Shown in pieces: positions 55,719 through 63,919 of a stretch of DNA of 64,000 bases. The notes under the pieces were generated by a model. That model ran no database searches. It had not been told where the DNA came from and saw nothing but the letters and a program-made list of their open reading frames with translations. Each line of letters starts with the position of its first letter. Position 1 is the first letter of the stretch. This DNA comes from Pseudofrankia coriaricola (GTDB lineage Bacteria; Actinomycetota; Actinomycetes; Frankiales; Frankiaceae): NCBI RefSeq assembly GCF_001854805.1, contig NZ_MBLO01000147.1, positions 115,079-179,078 on the forward strand, read 5' to 3'. The position numbers and the translations under genes are program-made.

Positions 55719-57482
55719 GTGAGCAACCACGAGGTGCCACCGCTGCTCGGCCAGGTCGCCGACGCCGTGTCCGGGGCGATCGGTCGCGTCCGCCCCGAGC
55801 TGGCGGGAGCGGACCCCGTGGTGCGCCGGTCCGAGCACGCCGACTTCCAGGCCAACGCGGCGCTGGCGCTCGCGAAGCGGGCCAGAGCCAGGCCCGCGGA
55901 CCTCGCCGCGGAGCTGGTCGCGGCGCTCGGCAGCGGGCCGATCGGCACGGTCGAGGTGTCCGGTCCCGGCTTCCTGAACATCAGGGTTCCCGACGCCGTG
56001 GTCTGGGGGCAGGTGGCGGCGCGGCTGGGGAGTTCTCGCCTGGGAGTCGGCCTGCCGGACGACGGGCGGCGGACCGTGATCGACTATTCCGGGCCGAACA
56101 TCGCCAAGGAGATGCACGTCGGGCATCTGCGGACGACGATCATCGGCGACAGCCTCGTCCGGGTACTGGGCTTCCTGGGAGAGGAGGTCGTCCGGCAGAA
56201 CCATCTCGGGGACTGGGGCACCCAGTTCGGGATGCTGATCCAGTACCTCGACGAGCATCCCGAGGCCGCCTGGCACCAGGACGAGCTGTCCGCCGGCACC
56301 TCGTCTGTGTCGGCCCTGGACGAGCTGTACAAGACCGCCCGCAAGGAGTTCGACGCCGAGCCGGCCTTCGCCGACCGTTCCCGGCAGCGGGTGGTCGACC
56401 TTCAGTCCGGCGACCCCGCCACCCTGGCCAAGTGGAAGGAGATCGTCGCCGAGTCCGAGAAGGCCTTCCGCGTCATCTACGACCGCCTTGGCGTTCTGCT
56501 GCGTCCCGAGGACTCGGTCGGCGAGTCGTTCTACAACCCCATGCTCGCGGAGACCATCGACGAGCTGGTCAGGGCCGGGCTGGCCGTGGAGAGCGACGAC
56601 GCCCTGGTGATCTTCTCCGAGGAGGTCACCGGCCCCGACGGCAGCCCGGTGCCGCTGATGGTCCGCAAGCGCGACGGTGGCTACGGCTATGACACCACGG
56701 ACCTGGCGACGATCCGCTACCGCATTCATGACCTCAAGGCGACCCGGCTGCTGTATGTCACCGACTCCCGGCAGGCGCTGCACTTCAAGATGATCTTTGA
56801 GGCTGCCCGCAGGATGGGCTGGCTCACCGACGCCATCGAGGTAGAGCACGTCCCCTTCGGCACCGTGCTGGGCAAGGACGGCCGGCCGTTCAAGACGAGG
56901 GCGGGTGGCACCGTCCGGCTGATGGACCTTCTCGACGAGGCGGTCGCGCGTGCCCGCGCGGTCGTCGCGGAGGCGGAGAAGAACCCGGAGCTGACGGACA
57001 CCGATCTCGACCAGATCGCCGAGCTGGCTGGAATCGGGGCGGTCAAATATGCCGACCTGTCGACGTCACGGGTCAAGGACTACGTCTTCGACCCCGACCG
57101 CATGGTCTCGTTCAACGGAAACACCGGCGTCTATCTGCAGTACGCGCACACCCGGATCCGGTCGATCCTGCGGCGGGCGGGTGACCCCGAGGTAATCGTC
57201 GACCCCGGTGTGGCCCTGGAACCCGCGGAACGAGCCCTGGCCCTCCAGCTCGACGGCTACAGCGCCATGCTGAATGAGGTCAGCACGACCCTCGAGCCCC
57301 ACCGCCTGTCCGGCTACCTGTACGAGCTCGCGCGGGACTTCACGACCTTCTACGAGTCCTGCCGCGTCCTCGACGCCGACGAGCCCATCCGCTCCAACCG
57401 CCTGGCCCTCTGCCAGCTGACCGCCCGCACCCTCGCCCACGGCCTGTCGCTCCTAGGCATCACGGCCCCCGAACGCATGTGA
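55719..57482 (+). CDS. argS: Arginyl-tRNA synthetase
   Basis: ArgRS charges tRNA-Arg. The 587-residue length matches the bacterial enzyme. The N-terminal Add1 domain precedes the class I signature in DYSGPNIAKEMHVGHLRTTIIG (HVGH form of HIGH). Other blocks are QNHLGDWGTQFGMLI, GYGYDTTDLATIRYR, YVTDSRQALHFKMIFEAAR, VPFGTVLGKDGRPFKTRAGG and FNGNTGVYLQYAHTRIRSILR, with the C-terminal DALR domain. As usual for ArgRS there is no canonical KMSKS. GTG at 55719 follows GGAGGGG. Whether another copy exists elsewhere cannot be judged. Confidence 0.96.
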   Translation: MSNHEVPPLLGQVADAVSGAIGRVRPELAGADPVVRRSEHADFQANAALALAKRARARPADLAAELVAALGSGPIGTVEVSGPGFLNIRVPDAVVWGQVAARLGSSRLGVGLPDDGRRTVIDYSGPNIAKEMHVGHLRTTIIGDSLVRVLGFLGEEVVRQNHLGDWGTQFGMLIQYLDEHPEAAWHQDELSAGTSSVSALDELYKTARKEFDAEPAFADRSRQRVVDLQSGDPATLAKWKEIVAESEKAFRVIYDRLGVLLRPEDSVGESFYNPMLAETIDELVRAGLAVESDDALVIFSEEVTGPDGSPVPLMVRKRDGGYGYDTTDLATIRYRIHDLKATRLLYVTDSRQALHFKMIFEAARRMGWLTDAIEVEHVPFGTVLGKDGRPFKTRAGGTVRLMDLLDEAVARARAVVAEAEKNPELTDTDLDQIAELAGIGAVKYADLSTSRVKDYVFDPDRMVSFNGNTGVYLQYAHTRIRSILRRAGDPEVIVDPGVALEPAERALALQLDGYSAMLNEVSTTLEPHRLSGYLYELARDFTTFYESCRVLDADEPIRSNRLALCQLTARTLAHGLSLLGITAPERM

Positions 57483-57836
57483 CCCCACACCCCCTATAGC
57501 CAAGGCCATCCACCCGGCCCTGCTCCGCGCCGGCCCCTCGCCCCAGGGCCCGGCGCGGAGACCCGCCCCACGCACGAGCCGCACCCCGGCCTCGCCGTGA
57601 GCCGGAGGGGGTTCCAGGGGGCGAAGCCTCCCTGGCGCGGGTTCCGGGGCTGGGCGCCGAAGCGAAATACCGTGGAAGCCCGGAAGCAGACCGAAGGTTT
57701 GCGACCGGGCAACCGGCCGAGCCCCGTGGTGGTCCACGGCTCGCTGTTGGAGCGGGCGCGGCGCGAGGATGCCCGCTACTGGGAGGAACACGCCGTCCGA
57801 GCTCCTCGGACGAGCTGCGGCGCCCCGGTCGTCATC
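57483..57836. other. Non-coding stretch with a repeat element after argS
   Basis: No convincing gene. The centre (57597-57720) is a repeat-like element, annotated separately. The region marks the left border of the decayed accessory zone. Confidence 0.45.
57597..57720. repeat. Repeat-like element with GGCGAAGCC hairpin
   Basis: CCAGGG..GGCGAAGCC..CCCTGG (57614-57635) forms a hairpin with a GAA loop, like that at 13566-13588. It is followed by GGTTCCGGGGCTGGGCGCC and a block reading GACCGAAGGTTTGCGACC. In frame it would encode GFQGAKPPWRGFRGWAPK and KQTEGLRPG, sequences I associate with short repeated elements in Frankia-type genomes. The second block is similar to part of the inverted repeat at 36300. 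Confidence 0.45.
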
Positions 57837-58506
57837 ATGACCACCGACTTCCTCACCTACGGCAGCACCGCGGACGCCGCTGGGAGCTTCCCGACCCACT
57901 CCTGGCCCACCTGGCCACCGAGGTCATCCGGGTGCCTACGCTCGCCCTCTCCCCGAGGACACCTCCGCCGACCGGTTCACGATCTTCGGTGAGCGCAACC
58001 GGCGCCAGCTCGCCGACGCCGCCTGCCTCGCCTGCGATCGACTCGTGGCGGTGTCTGCCCGAGTGCTGTCTACCGGAGCACCGGCACCCGGACGCGACCA
58101 ATTCGCCCCACGCCCGGCCACCGCCTACCTCGAACCGTCGCCCTACCGCCCGCCGTCGGAGGCCGCCGAGATCGCCGACCTGCTGCGCGGCCACGGCTAC
58201 CAGGTCTCCACCGCCACCAGGTTCCACGACCACGACCCGCGCACCGCCGCGATCGCCGACTGGGACGCGGCGCTGGCGGCCGAGCTGGTCGTCGCCGACG
58301 TGTCCGGCCCGGAGGCCCCACCCGGAGCCGCGGCGATGATCGGCGCCGCCGCCGCCACCGGCCGCACCGCCCTGGTCTGGCAGCCCGTCCCGGCCTGGAC
58401 CTTCTCGCCAGGCCGCGAGCCGAACTGGCGCAACCTGATGATTCAGTACGCGGTCGGCGGCGTTTTCCAGGACACCGCCGGGCTCCTGGCCCTGATGGGC
58501 ACCTGA
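57837..58506 (+). pseudogene. Frameshifted gene with C-terminal nucleoside 2-deoxyribosyltransferase-like domain
   Basis: Three frames must be joined: MTTDFLTYGSTADAAG from 57837, then LPDPLLAHLATEVIRVPTLAL from about 57892, then EDTSADRFTIFGERNRRQLAD from about 57953, which runs on to the stop at 58506. The last part (AYLEPSPYRPPSEAAEIADL, HGYQVSTATRFHDHDP, LVVADVSGPEAP) resembles a deoxyribosyltransferase/DUF4406-type Rossmann fold. A shortened product could start at GTG 58045 (153 residues). Two single-base shifts suggest decay, or sequencing errors. Confidence 0.6.
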
Positions 58507-58521
58507 CCCTGCCGGAGACGG

Positions 58522-58790
58522 TTACTTTCCGGTGGTGCGGAGATACTTCCGCGGCACGTTGCTGCCAGCCACGGCCTCGGCGGGACGGCGGTTTCGATCC
58601 TGTCAAGGTCGTCCTGGGCAGCTCGACGGACACGGCCGCGGCGTTCTCTCCAGGTGGGTGATCCGTTTGGTGCCCGGAACCGGCACGACGTCTGGCCCCT
58701 GATGCTGCAGCCAGGCCAGCGCCAGCTGCCCCGCCGTCGCGCCCTTCTCCTCGGCCAGCGTTCGCGGCGCGGCCACGATCCGCGGGCTGC
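58522..58790 (-). pseudogene. Aldo/keto reductase C-terminal remnant
   Basis: The minus strand encodes [20 protein letters not shown] and [16 protein letters not shown], the classic C-terminal part of NADPH-dependent aldo/keto reductases. One missing base then breaks [12 protein letters not shown]; a further shift gives [11 protein letters not shown] and a third EAVAGSNVPRKYLRTTGK, ending at TAA (58522-58524). The first two thirds of the gene are absent; a 12-bp tandem repeat sits where they should be. Confidence 0.8.
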
Positions 58791-58831
58791 CCGGTGGGCC
58801 GCCTGGTGGGCCGCCTGGTGGGCTGACCGGT
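58784..58831 (+). repeat. 12-bp tandem repeat, four copies
   Basis: GGGCTGCCCGGT, GGGCCGCCTGGT twice, and GGGCTGACCGGT lie end to end at the broken edge of the aldo/keto reductase remnant. Confidence 0.85.
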
Positions 58832-58961
58832 GGGCTCGGCCGGGGGTTGGCCGGCTGTTGGCGGGGCTGAATCATTGGTTGGATCAGGAGGTAATGAGGG
58901 TTGTCCTTTTCCGGATCGTCGGGGATCCTTTCCTGGCGGCAGCGAAGAAAGTAGGAACTCG

Positions 58962-59621
58962 ATGTCCACTGTGACCGACCAGCCTCGCCCGACCGGTCAG
59001 CCGGCCTATCCGGTCCGTATCGACGCGGCGCCCGGCCCCGACTCGGAGCTCTCGCGTTGGCTCTGGCTCGTCAAGTGGGTGCTGGCCATCCCGCATGCCA
59101 TCGTCCTGTTCTTCCTCTGGATAGCGGCGCTGGTGCTCAGCATTGGCGCGTTCTTCGCGATCCTGTTCACCGGCCGCTACCCGCGCGCTGTCTTCTCGTT
59201 CAATGTCGGGGTTCTTCGCTGGTCCTGGCGGGTGAACTACTACAGCTACGGTGCGCTCGCCACCGATCGCTACCCACCGTTCACGCTGGGCGAGGTCCCC
59301 GACTACCCGGCGCGCCTGTCGGTCGCCTACCCGGACCGGCTGTCCCGCGGCCTGGTCCTCGTGAAGTCCTGGCTGCTGGCCATCCCGCACTACCTGATCG
59401 TCGGCCGTCTCGGCAACGCCCTGGCCGGCCTCCTGACGCTGTTCGCGGGGGTGATCATGCTGTTCACCGGCCGCTACCCGCAGTCCGTCTACGACCTGGT
59501 TCTCGGCCTGCGGCGGTGGGCTCTGCGCGTCTGCGGCTACGCGATGTTGATGACCGACAGCTACCCACCGCTCCGGCTCGACATGGGCGGTCCCGACCCC
59601 GCCGCCTCTGACCTCACCTGA
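58962..59621 (+). CDS. DUF4389 membrane protein with internal duplication
   Basis: A 219-residue protein with four predicted membrane helices arranged as two similar halves. Half one has [39 protein letters not shown] and [11 protein letters not shown]; half two has [36 protein letters not shown] and [11 protein letters not shown]. This is the DUF4389 family, common in actinobacteria, function unknown. ATG at 58962 follows AGGA. It appears intact although flanked by decayed genes. Confidence 0.88.
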   Translation: MSTVTDQPRPTGQPAYPVRIDAAPGPDSELSRWLWLVKWVLAIPHAIVLFFLWIAALVLSIGAFFAILFTGRYPRAVFSFNVGVLRWSWRVNYYSYGALATDRYPPFTLGEVPDYPARLSVAYPDRLSRGLVLVKSWLLAIPHYLIVGRLGNALAGLLTLFAGVIMLFTGRYPQSVYDLVLGLRRWALRVCGYAMLMTDSYPPLRLDMGGPDPAASDLT

Positions 59622-59736
59622 GGCTGCCTCGCGGGAACGGCCCGAGCGACGGATGCCCGGGCCGGCCTGAACTACTGCCGCGTCAGCCAAGGTTGGCCCG
59701 TCGGTACCACCGCGCCGTGGGCTTGATCGTCGGATC

Positions 59737-59760
59737 TGTACCCATGTCTCAGGTGGTACA
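59737..59760. other. Inverted repeat before the recombinase gene, possible attachment or control site
   Basis: TGTACC (59737-59742) and GGTACA (59755-59760) flank CATGTCTCAGGT, 40 bp upstream of the serine recombinase start. Large serine recombinases often have their attachment site next to the gene, so this is a candidate att half or an operator. No second copy was found in the window. Confidence 0.3.
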
Positions 59761-59799
59761 GGCTTCCCGTCCGCGCAGGTCGGGCCTAGGTTTGACCCC

Positions 59800-61062
59800 A
59801 TGGCGCACCGTCGGTTGCGGTATGTCGCCTACCCGCGTCGGTCGATCGACCAGACGGGGGAGGCTCTGGGGGTCGAGGCCCAGCGAGAGCTGATCTTGCT
59901 GCGGGCGGCTCCGCATGGCGTGACGGTGATCGAATGGTACTGCGACAACGGGATCACGGCGAGCCGTGATGACGTGGTCCGGCCGGACTACGAGCGGATG
60001 ATCGCGGACATCCGGGACAGTGCGGATGTGCCGATGGTGCTGGTCGTGGAGGCCTCCCGGCTCAACCGCGAGGAGACGGCCGTGGCCGCGTTCTCGAAGC
60101 TGATGCGGAACGCGGTCGGGTCGGTCCTGGCGATCGACGTGTCGGGCGGGGCCACCGCCTACGATCTGGCGACCACGGCGGGCCGGGTGGCGTACCGCGA
60201 CAAGGCCACCGATGCGGTCAACGAGTCTGAGCAGATCAGTGACCGGATGTACCGGTGGCACGCGCGCAAGCGCAACGCGCACGAGTGGGCCGGTGGGGCG
60301 AAGCCGTATGGGTGGCGCCGGACGGTGGATCTGTCCCCGAACGGCCGAAAGATCGTTATCACGTAAGTGATCGACGATGGGCAGGCCGCGGTTGTCCGGG
60401 AGATCGCGCGGCGTCTGGCCGCTGGTGAGGCGACGGGGAAGATCTGCACCGATCTGAACAGTCGCGGGATTGTGGGTCCGGGTAAGACGCACCACGATCA
60501 TGCCCCGACGATGTGGGCGATGACGACTGTTCGCCTGATGATGCGTAACCCGCGCCTGGCTGGGTGGTACGCGGAACTGACCCCGGACGGTTCGTGGTCG
60601 CGTGTCGCGCGCAGCGGCAAGTTTCCCGCGATCTTGTCGGATGCCGAGTTTGACGCTGTGCAGGTGGCGTTGGACGCCGTGCGTAGGCGCCGGACAACGG
60701 GTGTGGCGGTTCGGCATCTGCTTTCTGGTGTGGTGGTCTGCTCGGTATGTAGCGCCCAGCTTCGCGTAGTGCGGGTGGGCGAGTCAGGGGTTCGCTACAA
60801 CCACCCGTCGCTGACTATGGCGCGTAGGCGTACTCGGAAGGACTGTGAGGGGCCGACGTCGATCGACGGTGTGGCGCTGGAGGCTCACGTGCGGCTCGCG
60901 GTGAGCGCCTTTCTGGAGCGCCGGTCGTGGGAACGCCCGGAAGAGACCCCGGCCGCGTTGGTGGAGCAGAAGGCGGCGAAGGAACGGAAACTCGATGAGC
61001 TTGCCGTGAAGGTGGCCCGCGAGGAGATGACGCTCGAACTCGCGGGGCGGACCGAGAGGATT
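59800..61062 (+). pseudogene. Large serine recombinase interrupted by an in-frame TAA and truncated at the C-terminus
   Basis: Codons from ATG 59800 encode a resolvase-type catalytic domain: RYVAYPRRSIDQTGEALGVE (nucleophilic Ser in RRS), DVPMVLVVEASRLNREE and KLMRNAVGSVLAID. A TAA at 60364-60366 stops it after KIVIT, but the same frame continues at once with DDGQAAVVREIARRLAAGEA, the recombinase domain (MRNPRLAGWYAELTPDG, KFPAILSDAEFD), the zinc ribbon CSVCSAQL and a coiled-coil segment KERKLDELAVKVAREEM. One nonsense change therefore splits the gene. After about 61060 the frame no longer looks like a recombinase, so the end is also missing. It probably drove a former integrative element. 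Confidence 0.82.
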
Positions 61063-61221
61063 ATCCTCGCGGAGATCGTGGGTGGCCATGCCGGCGAGAA
61101 CGTGCACGATGATCGCCGTCATGGCGTCGGTGGGTTCGGGGGCGCGTGCGAGTTGTTCGGCGAGCCAGTGTCGGACCGCGTCTGTGTCGTGCGGGTGGGC
61201 GGGCTCGTCAGCGGTGGTCAT
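60784..61221 (-). CDS. Small accessory protein whose 3' part is replaced by antisense recombinase sequence
   Basis: ATG at 61221 has an excellent AGGAGGAA upstream and the first 55 codons look like a true small protein (DTDAVRHWLAEQLARAPEPT, AMTAIIVHVLAGMATHDL). From about 61060 leftwards the frame runs through the antisense of the recombinase gene to a stop at 60784, so the product is probably chimeric or the original 3' end was lost at a rearrangement joint. No family recognised. Confidence 0.4.
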   Translation of the reverse strand: MTTADEPAHPHDTDAVRHWLAEQLARAPEPTDAMTAIIVHVLAGMATHDLREDNPLGPPREFERHLLAGHLHGKLIEFPFLRRLLLHQRGRGLFRAFPRPALQKGAHREPHVSLQRHTVDRRRPLTVLPSTPTRHSQRRVVVANP

Positions 61222-61236
61222 GGCGGGGTTCCTCCT

Positions 61237-61405
61237 GTAGCGGGTAGCGGCGGGTGCGGGTCGCCGGGGTGGCTGTCGGGCGGGTTTCGGGCGTGGCGGG
61301 CCGCTGGGCGCTACCCGCTACGCGGTGCGGTGTACGCAGGTCAGAGGGCCGTGGGGAGTAGCGGGGGGTGTAGCGCCGCCGCTACACCCCCGGCTCGGCC
61401 GCTAC
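61237..61405. promoter_or_regulatory. Array of eight GTAGCG/CGCTAC hexamers with nested inverted repeats
   Basis: GTAGCG occurs at 61237, 61244, 61358 and 61370, and its complement CGCTAC at 61309, 61316, 61380 and 61400. GTAGCGGGTAGCG (61237-61249) is exactly complementary to CGCTACCCGCTAC (61309-61321). GGGGGTGTAGCG (61364-61375) pairs with CGCTACACCCCC (61380-61391) around a 4-nt loop. The array begins just upstream of the ribosome-binding site of the minus-strand gene at 61221. It looks like a multi-site operator or iteron-like binding region. Confidence 0.7.
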
Positions 61406-61741
61406 CTCGTCGGCGCGGCGGCGCTGGGCATCGCGGACCGCGTCGGCGCGGGCTTCCTTCTGGCGGCCCTGGAGTCCCTCCCAGACGAACCACGGCACGC
61501 GGCCCGCACACTGCTCGCGATCGGCGGGAAACCACGAACGACCCTCACCACCCGCCGCGCCATCGCGGCCCGCCCCTACGGCGTCGGCGCCGACCGATTC
61601 GCCCGCGCCTACGAGGACGACGTCATTACGACACTCGCCATCGCACTGGCCGAACGCGCCGACCCCAATGCGACGCTGCCCAGCAGTCGACCACGGTGGC
61701 CGCCGCCACCGTTCCGCGCAGCCCGCCGCCGCACCGCATGA
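61325..61741 (+). pseudogene. Fragment resembling a small helical regulatory/effector-associated domain
   Basis: The plus-strand frame encodes ALESLPDEPRHAARTLLAIG and LTTRRAIAARPYGVGADRFA, followed by RAYEDDVITTLAIALAE. This resembles a short helical domain I have seen ahead of TIR or STAND-type proteins in actinobacteria. There is no good start after the hexamer array, and the array itself is read through by the only open start (GTG 61325), so the 5' end is probably lost. Confidence 0.35.
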
Positions 61742-61814
61742 CCCGAAGATATGATGCTTCCCCTCGGCAGGGTAGAACTCTGCATGTCGTCACGTCCGAA
61801 CAATGGAGGGCCCT

Positions 61815-62125
61815 ATGCCCGTCAGTCCGCGGCTTGAAAGAAGGATTAGGAAAGACTTTCCCGCGGACTCGGAAGCCGTAATTTCGATGCTCCATGAAGC
61901 GGAACGTATATCGCTCGGCGACGACGGCGACCGTAACGGCGACGCCCGTGGCAGAGAACGCATTCTGGGTGCGGTCATTGTGGCATCCAGGGGGACATCG
62001 ACAGGCTGATCGAGGCCTTGGAACTTTTGGTGGTGGACTGGCGCGATCTGCTGATGGAGGCTGACCTCGGGGAAGATGACTGGCCTTCGAGACTGGACGA
62101 ATTTCTTGACTCGGAAGACGGCTGA
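61815..62125 (+). pseudogene. Frameshifted small conserved-looking protein
   Basis: ATG at 61815 has GGAGGG 5 nt upstream. The first frame gives PVSPRLERRIRKDFPADSEA, ISMLHEAERISLGDDGD and RERILGAVIVA, then stops at 62009. A shift near 61975 restores IQGDIDRLIEALELLVVDWR and DLLMEADLGEDDWPSRLDEF, ending at TGA 62125. The joined product would be about 103 acidic residues. Function unknown. GC content is lower than in most of the window, which suggests transfer. Confidence 0.6.
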
Positions 62126-62222
62126 TCTGGAAGTCGCGTGACCTGGCTGGTCTGCCGACCAGATTCTTGAAACCCTCGCCGCCTGCTGCAAATGAATTGA
62201 CGACTGAGGACGCGGGCTGTAG

Positions 62223-63022
62223 CTAGCGCACAAGGTTGACGTCCAACCGCTTCGCAAACGACGCAAGCAGACGAGTAGCCTCGCGGAGTGATCTGGGCGC
62301 AGCCAGAGATCTCCTCACGTCGTTGGCGAGTTGGGAAATGCTGGCGATTGCGAGCCCTGAGTGAATATCGTCCGAGCAGTCGACAAGGTCACTCACTGTC
62401 GACTCTGCGTAGGTCCACGCGCTGGCATGCACTTGGGCTCGGGCCAGGTTGGCCAATGAAAGAGACAAATAGAGATTGTCCGATCGGGTTGCAAGATATT
62501 CTTGCCACGAGTCGATCGCATCCTCATACTCGCCCAGATCATCGAGTAGAGCGGCTTCATGCCAACGCATCTGTTCATCGTTTATCCACCATGACCAGTA
62601 TGGGTCGGTGTCTCTGGGGCCGTCGCCGAACTCGGCCATGGCCTTCTGTCAGACTTGCTTTGCGTCGTTCTCCCCGCGCCGGGCGAGTGCGCGTGCCTCA
62701 CGCAGGTGGAACAACGAGGACAGGCGGGGCGAGAGTTCCTGCTCCAGTACGCCGCGTGCAAGGTAAAGCGACTCGGTAGCCCTGTCTGTTTCGCACATAT
62801 GCATGGACTCATTCTGGATAACAAATATTTCCATGCTACGATCACCTGCTGCTGCGGTGTGGTGCAGTGCCCGGCTGTTTGCCCGGTCGACGTCATCGGG
62901 TCGGGCGGCGTCGATGAGCTGCCAGCCGGCGACCTCGTACAGTTCGGCGGCTGCCGCGTGTGCTTCGGAATGATAGCCGGGACGGACTCCCGCTTCGACC
63001 TGACGTCTGCCGACTCGTCGCC
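62223..63022 (-). pseudogene. C-terminal (TPR-like) part of an XRE-type regulator, with an in-frame TGA
   Basis: The minus strand encodes a helical-repeat domain: YHSEAHAAAAELYEVAGWQL, NSRALHHTAAAGDRSMEIF, ELSPRLSSLFHLREARALAR, then after a stop WWINDEQMRWHEAALLDDLG, ATRSDNLYLSLSLANLARAQ, to a TAG at 62223. The TGA at 62649-62651 is in frame and probably was CGA (Arg, in KQV-R-QKAM). The N-terminal helix-turn-helix half is missing; homology stops at about 63020, right next to the CRISPR repeat. Such proteins are common Streptomyces/Frankia regulators. Confidence 0.65.
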
Positions 63023-63032
63023 CCGTGGAAAG

Positions 63033-63121
63033 GGAAGATCCCGCGCGTGCGGGGACGACCGCTGGTCTGGTCTGTGGCCACACACGCGACGCGGAAGATC
63101 CCCGCGCGTGCGGGGACGACC
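63033..63121 (-). CRISPR. Minimal type I-E-like CRISPR remnant: two repeats, one 32-nt spacer, no cas genes
   Basis: Repeat A (63033-63060, 28 nt) begins GGAAGATCCCGCGCGTGC and repeat B (63093-63121, 29 nt) begins GGAAGATCCCCGCGCGTGC; both end GGGGACGACC. Repeat A lacks one C. The spacer between them (63061-63092) is 32 nt, giving the 61-nt period of type I-E arrays. On the minus strand the repeat reads GTCGTCCCCGCACGCGCGGG and then GATCTTCC, the usual actinobacterial I-E form, so minus is the likely transcription direction and the degenerate copy is the terminal repeat. No cas gene or leader is visible. Confidence 0.85.
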
Positions 63122-63123
63122 GC

Positions 63124-63555
63124 CACGCGACCTTTCCTCACCGAGGACGAGCCCATGTGGCGCTTCTTCGCTCCCGAGCTGCGCCGGCGGCTCTCCGATC
63201 TCCAGGCGGCGGCCAGCACGGCGGACCGGGTGCGCGCCGCGCTCCACGAGATCCTTCCTGCTGGCGACAGCGCCATGGCCGCGGTGGCCCACGAACTCGC
63301 CACCAGCCCCCGCACCCTGCAACGCCAGCTCCAGGCCGAGGGAACCAGCTACCAGACCGTGCTCACCAGCACTCGCGAGGAGCTCGCCCGCCACTACCTC
63401 ACGAACAGCACGCTCAGCACCGCCAAGATCGCCTACCTGCTCGCCTACGACGACACGAACTCCTTCTACCGGGCCTTCCGCACCTGGAGGGACGCACCCC
63501 CGACTCCGTTCGGGCCGAACACGCCGCACGCCCGCACGCCCTGTCCGTCGTCTAG
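63124..63555 (+). pseudogene. AraC-family regulator remnant, N-terminally truncated and frameshifted
   Basis: Starting right after the CRISPR repeat, the plus strand encodes FLTEDEPMWRFFAPELRRRL, DRVRAALHEILPAGDSAMAA, VAHELATSPRTLQRQLQAEG, TSYQTVLTSTREELARHYL and AYLLAYDDTNSFYRAFRTW, the two helix-turn-helix motifs of AraC regulators. A shift near 63490 is needed to continue as EGRTPDSVRAEHAARPHALS to the TAG at 63555. The ligand-binding half is absent. Confidence 0.78.
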
Positions 63556-63628
63556 GCATCCGCCGCCGCGTCGACCCGCAGGGTCGACGATCACTCCATG
63601 GCACCCGTTGTCCATGTCCTGTGGCACG

Positions 63629-63659
63629 TCCAAATGTAACCACGAGGGTTACATTTGGA
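63629..63659. promoter_or_regulatory. Perfect 13-bp AT-rich inverted repeat
   Basis: TCCAAATGTAACC (63629-63641) and GGTTACATTTGGA (63647-63659) are exact complements around ACGAG. A further half site GTTACATTCC follows directly. The AT-rich arms suggest an operator of a dimeric regulator rather than a terminator; either is possible. Confidence 0.6.
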
Positions 63660-63813
63660 GTTACATTCCCCGCCGATCATGGGCCAGTCGAGCTGGAGGC
63701 GCTGCGCGCTAGGTGCGGCGGCCCGCCAGCAGGTTGCGCTCTGTGGGCTATCGGTGGCTGCCCTGGTGGAACCGGTGGGCTGACCACAAGTGTGGGTAAA
63801 CGGTGGTCAAGAT

Positions 63814-63843
63814 TTAGACCGCCAACCGGGCGACCGCTAGAAT
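63814..63843 (+). promoter_or_regulatory. Possible sigma-70-type promoter
   Basis: TTAGAC (63814-63819) and TAGAAT (63838-63843) are spaced by 18 bp in an AT-richer patch. Transcription would enter the structured stretch up to the right edge. Confidence 0.4.
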
Positions 63844-63919
63844 CGCGCTTGCCACCTGGACTTTCGTGGGTGCCCCCGGGGAGGCTCGTACAGCATCCGC
63901 GCGACTTTCGGTGTGGGGT

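Noticed and set aside
54840..56849. A 669-codon minus frame opposite the ferritin-like and argS genes
   Set aside because: Shadow of two conserved plus-strand genes.
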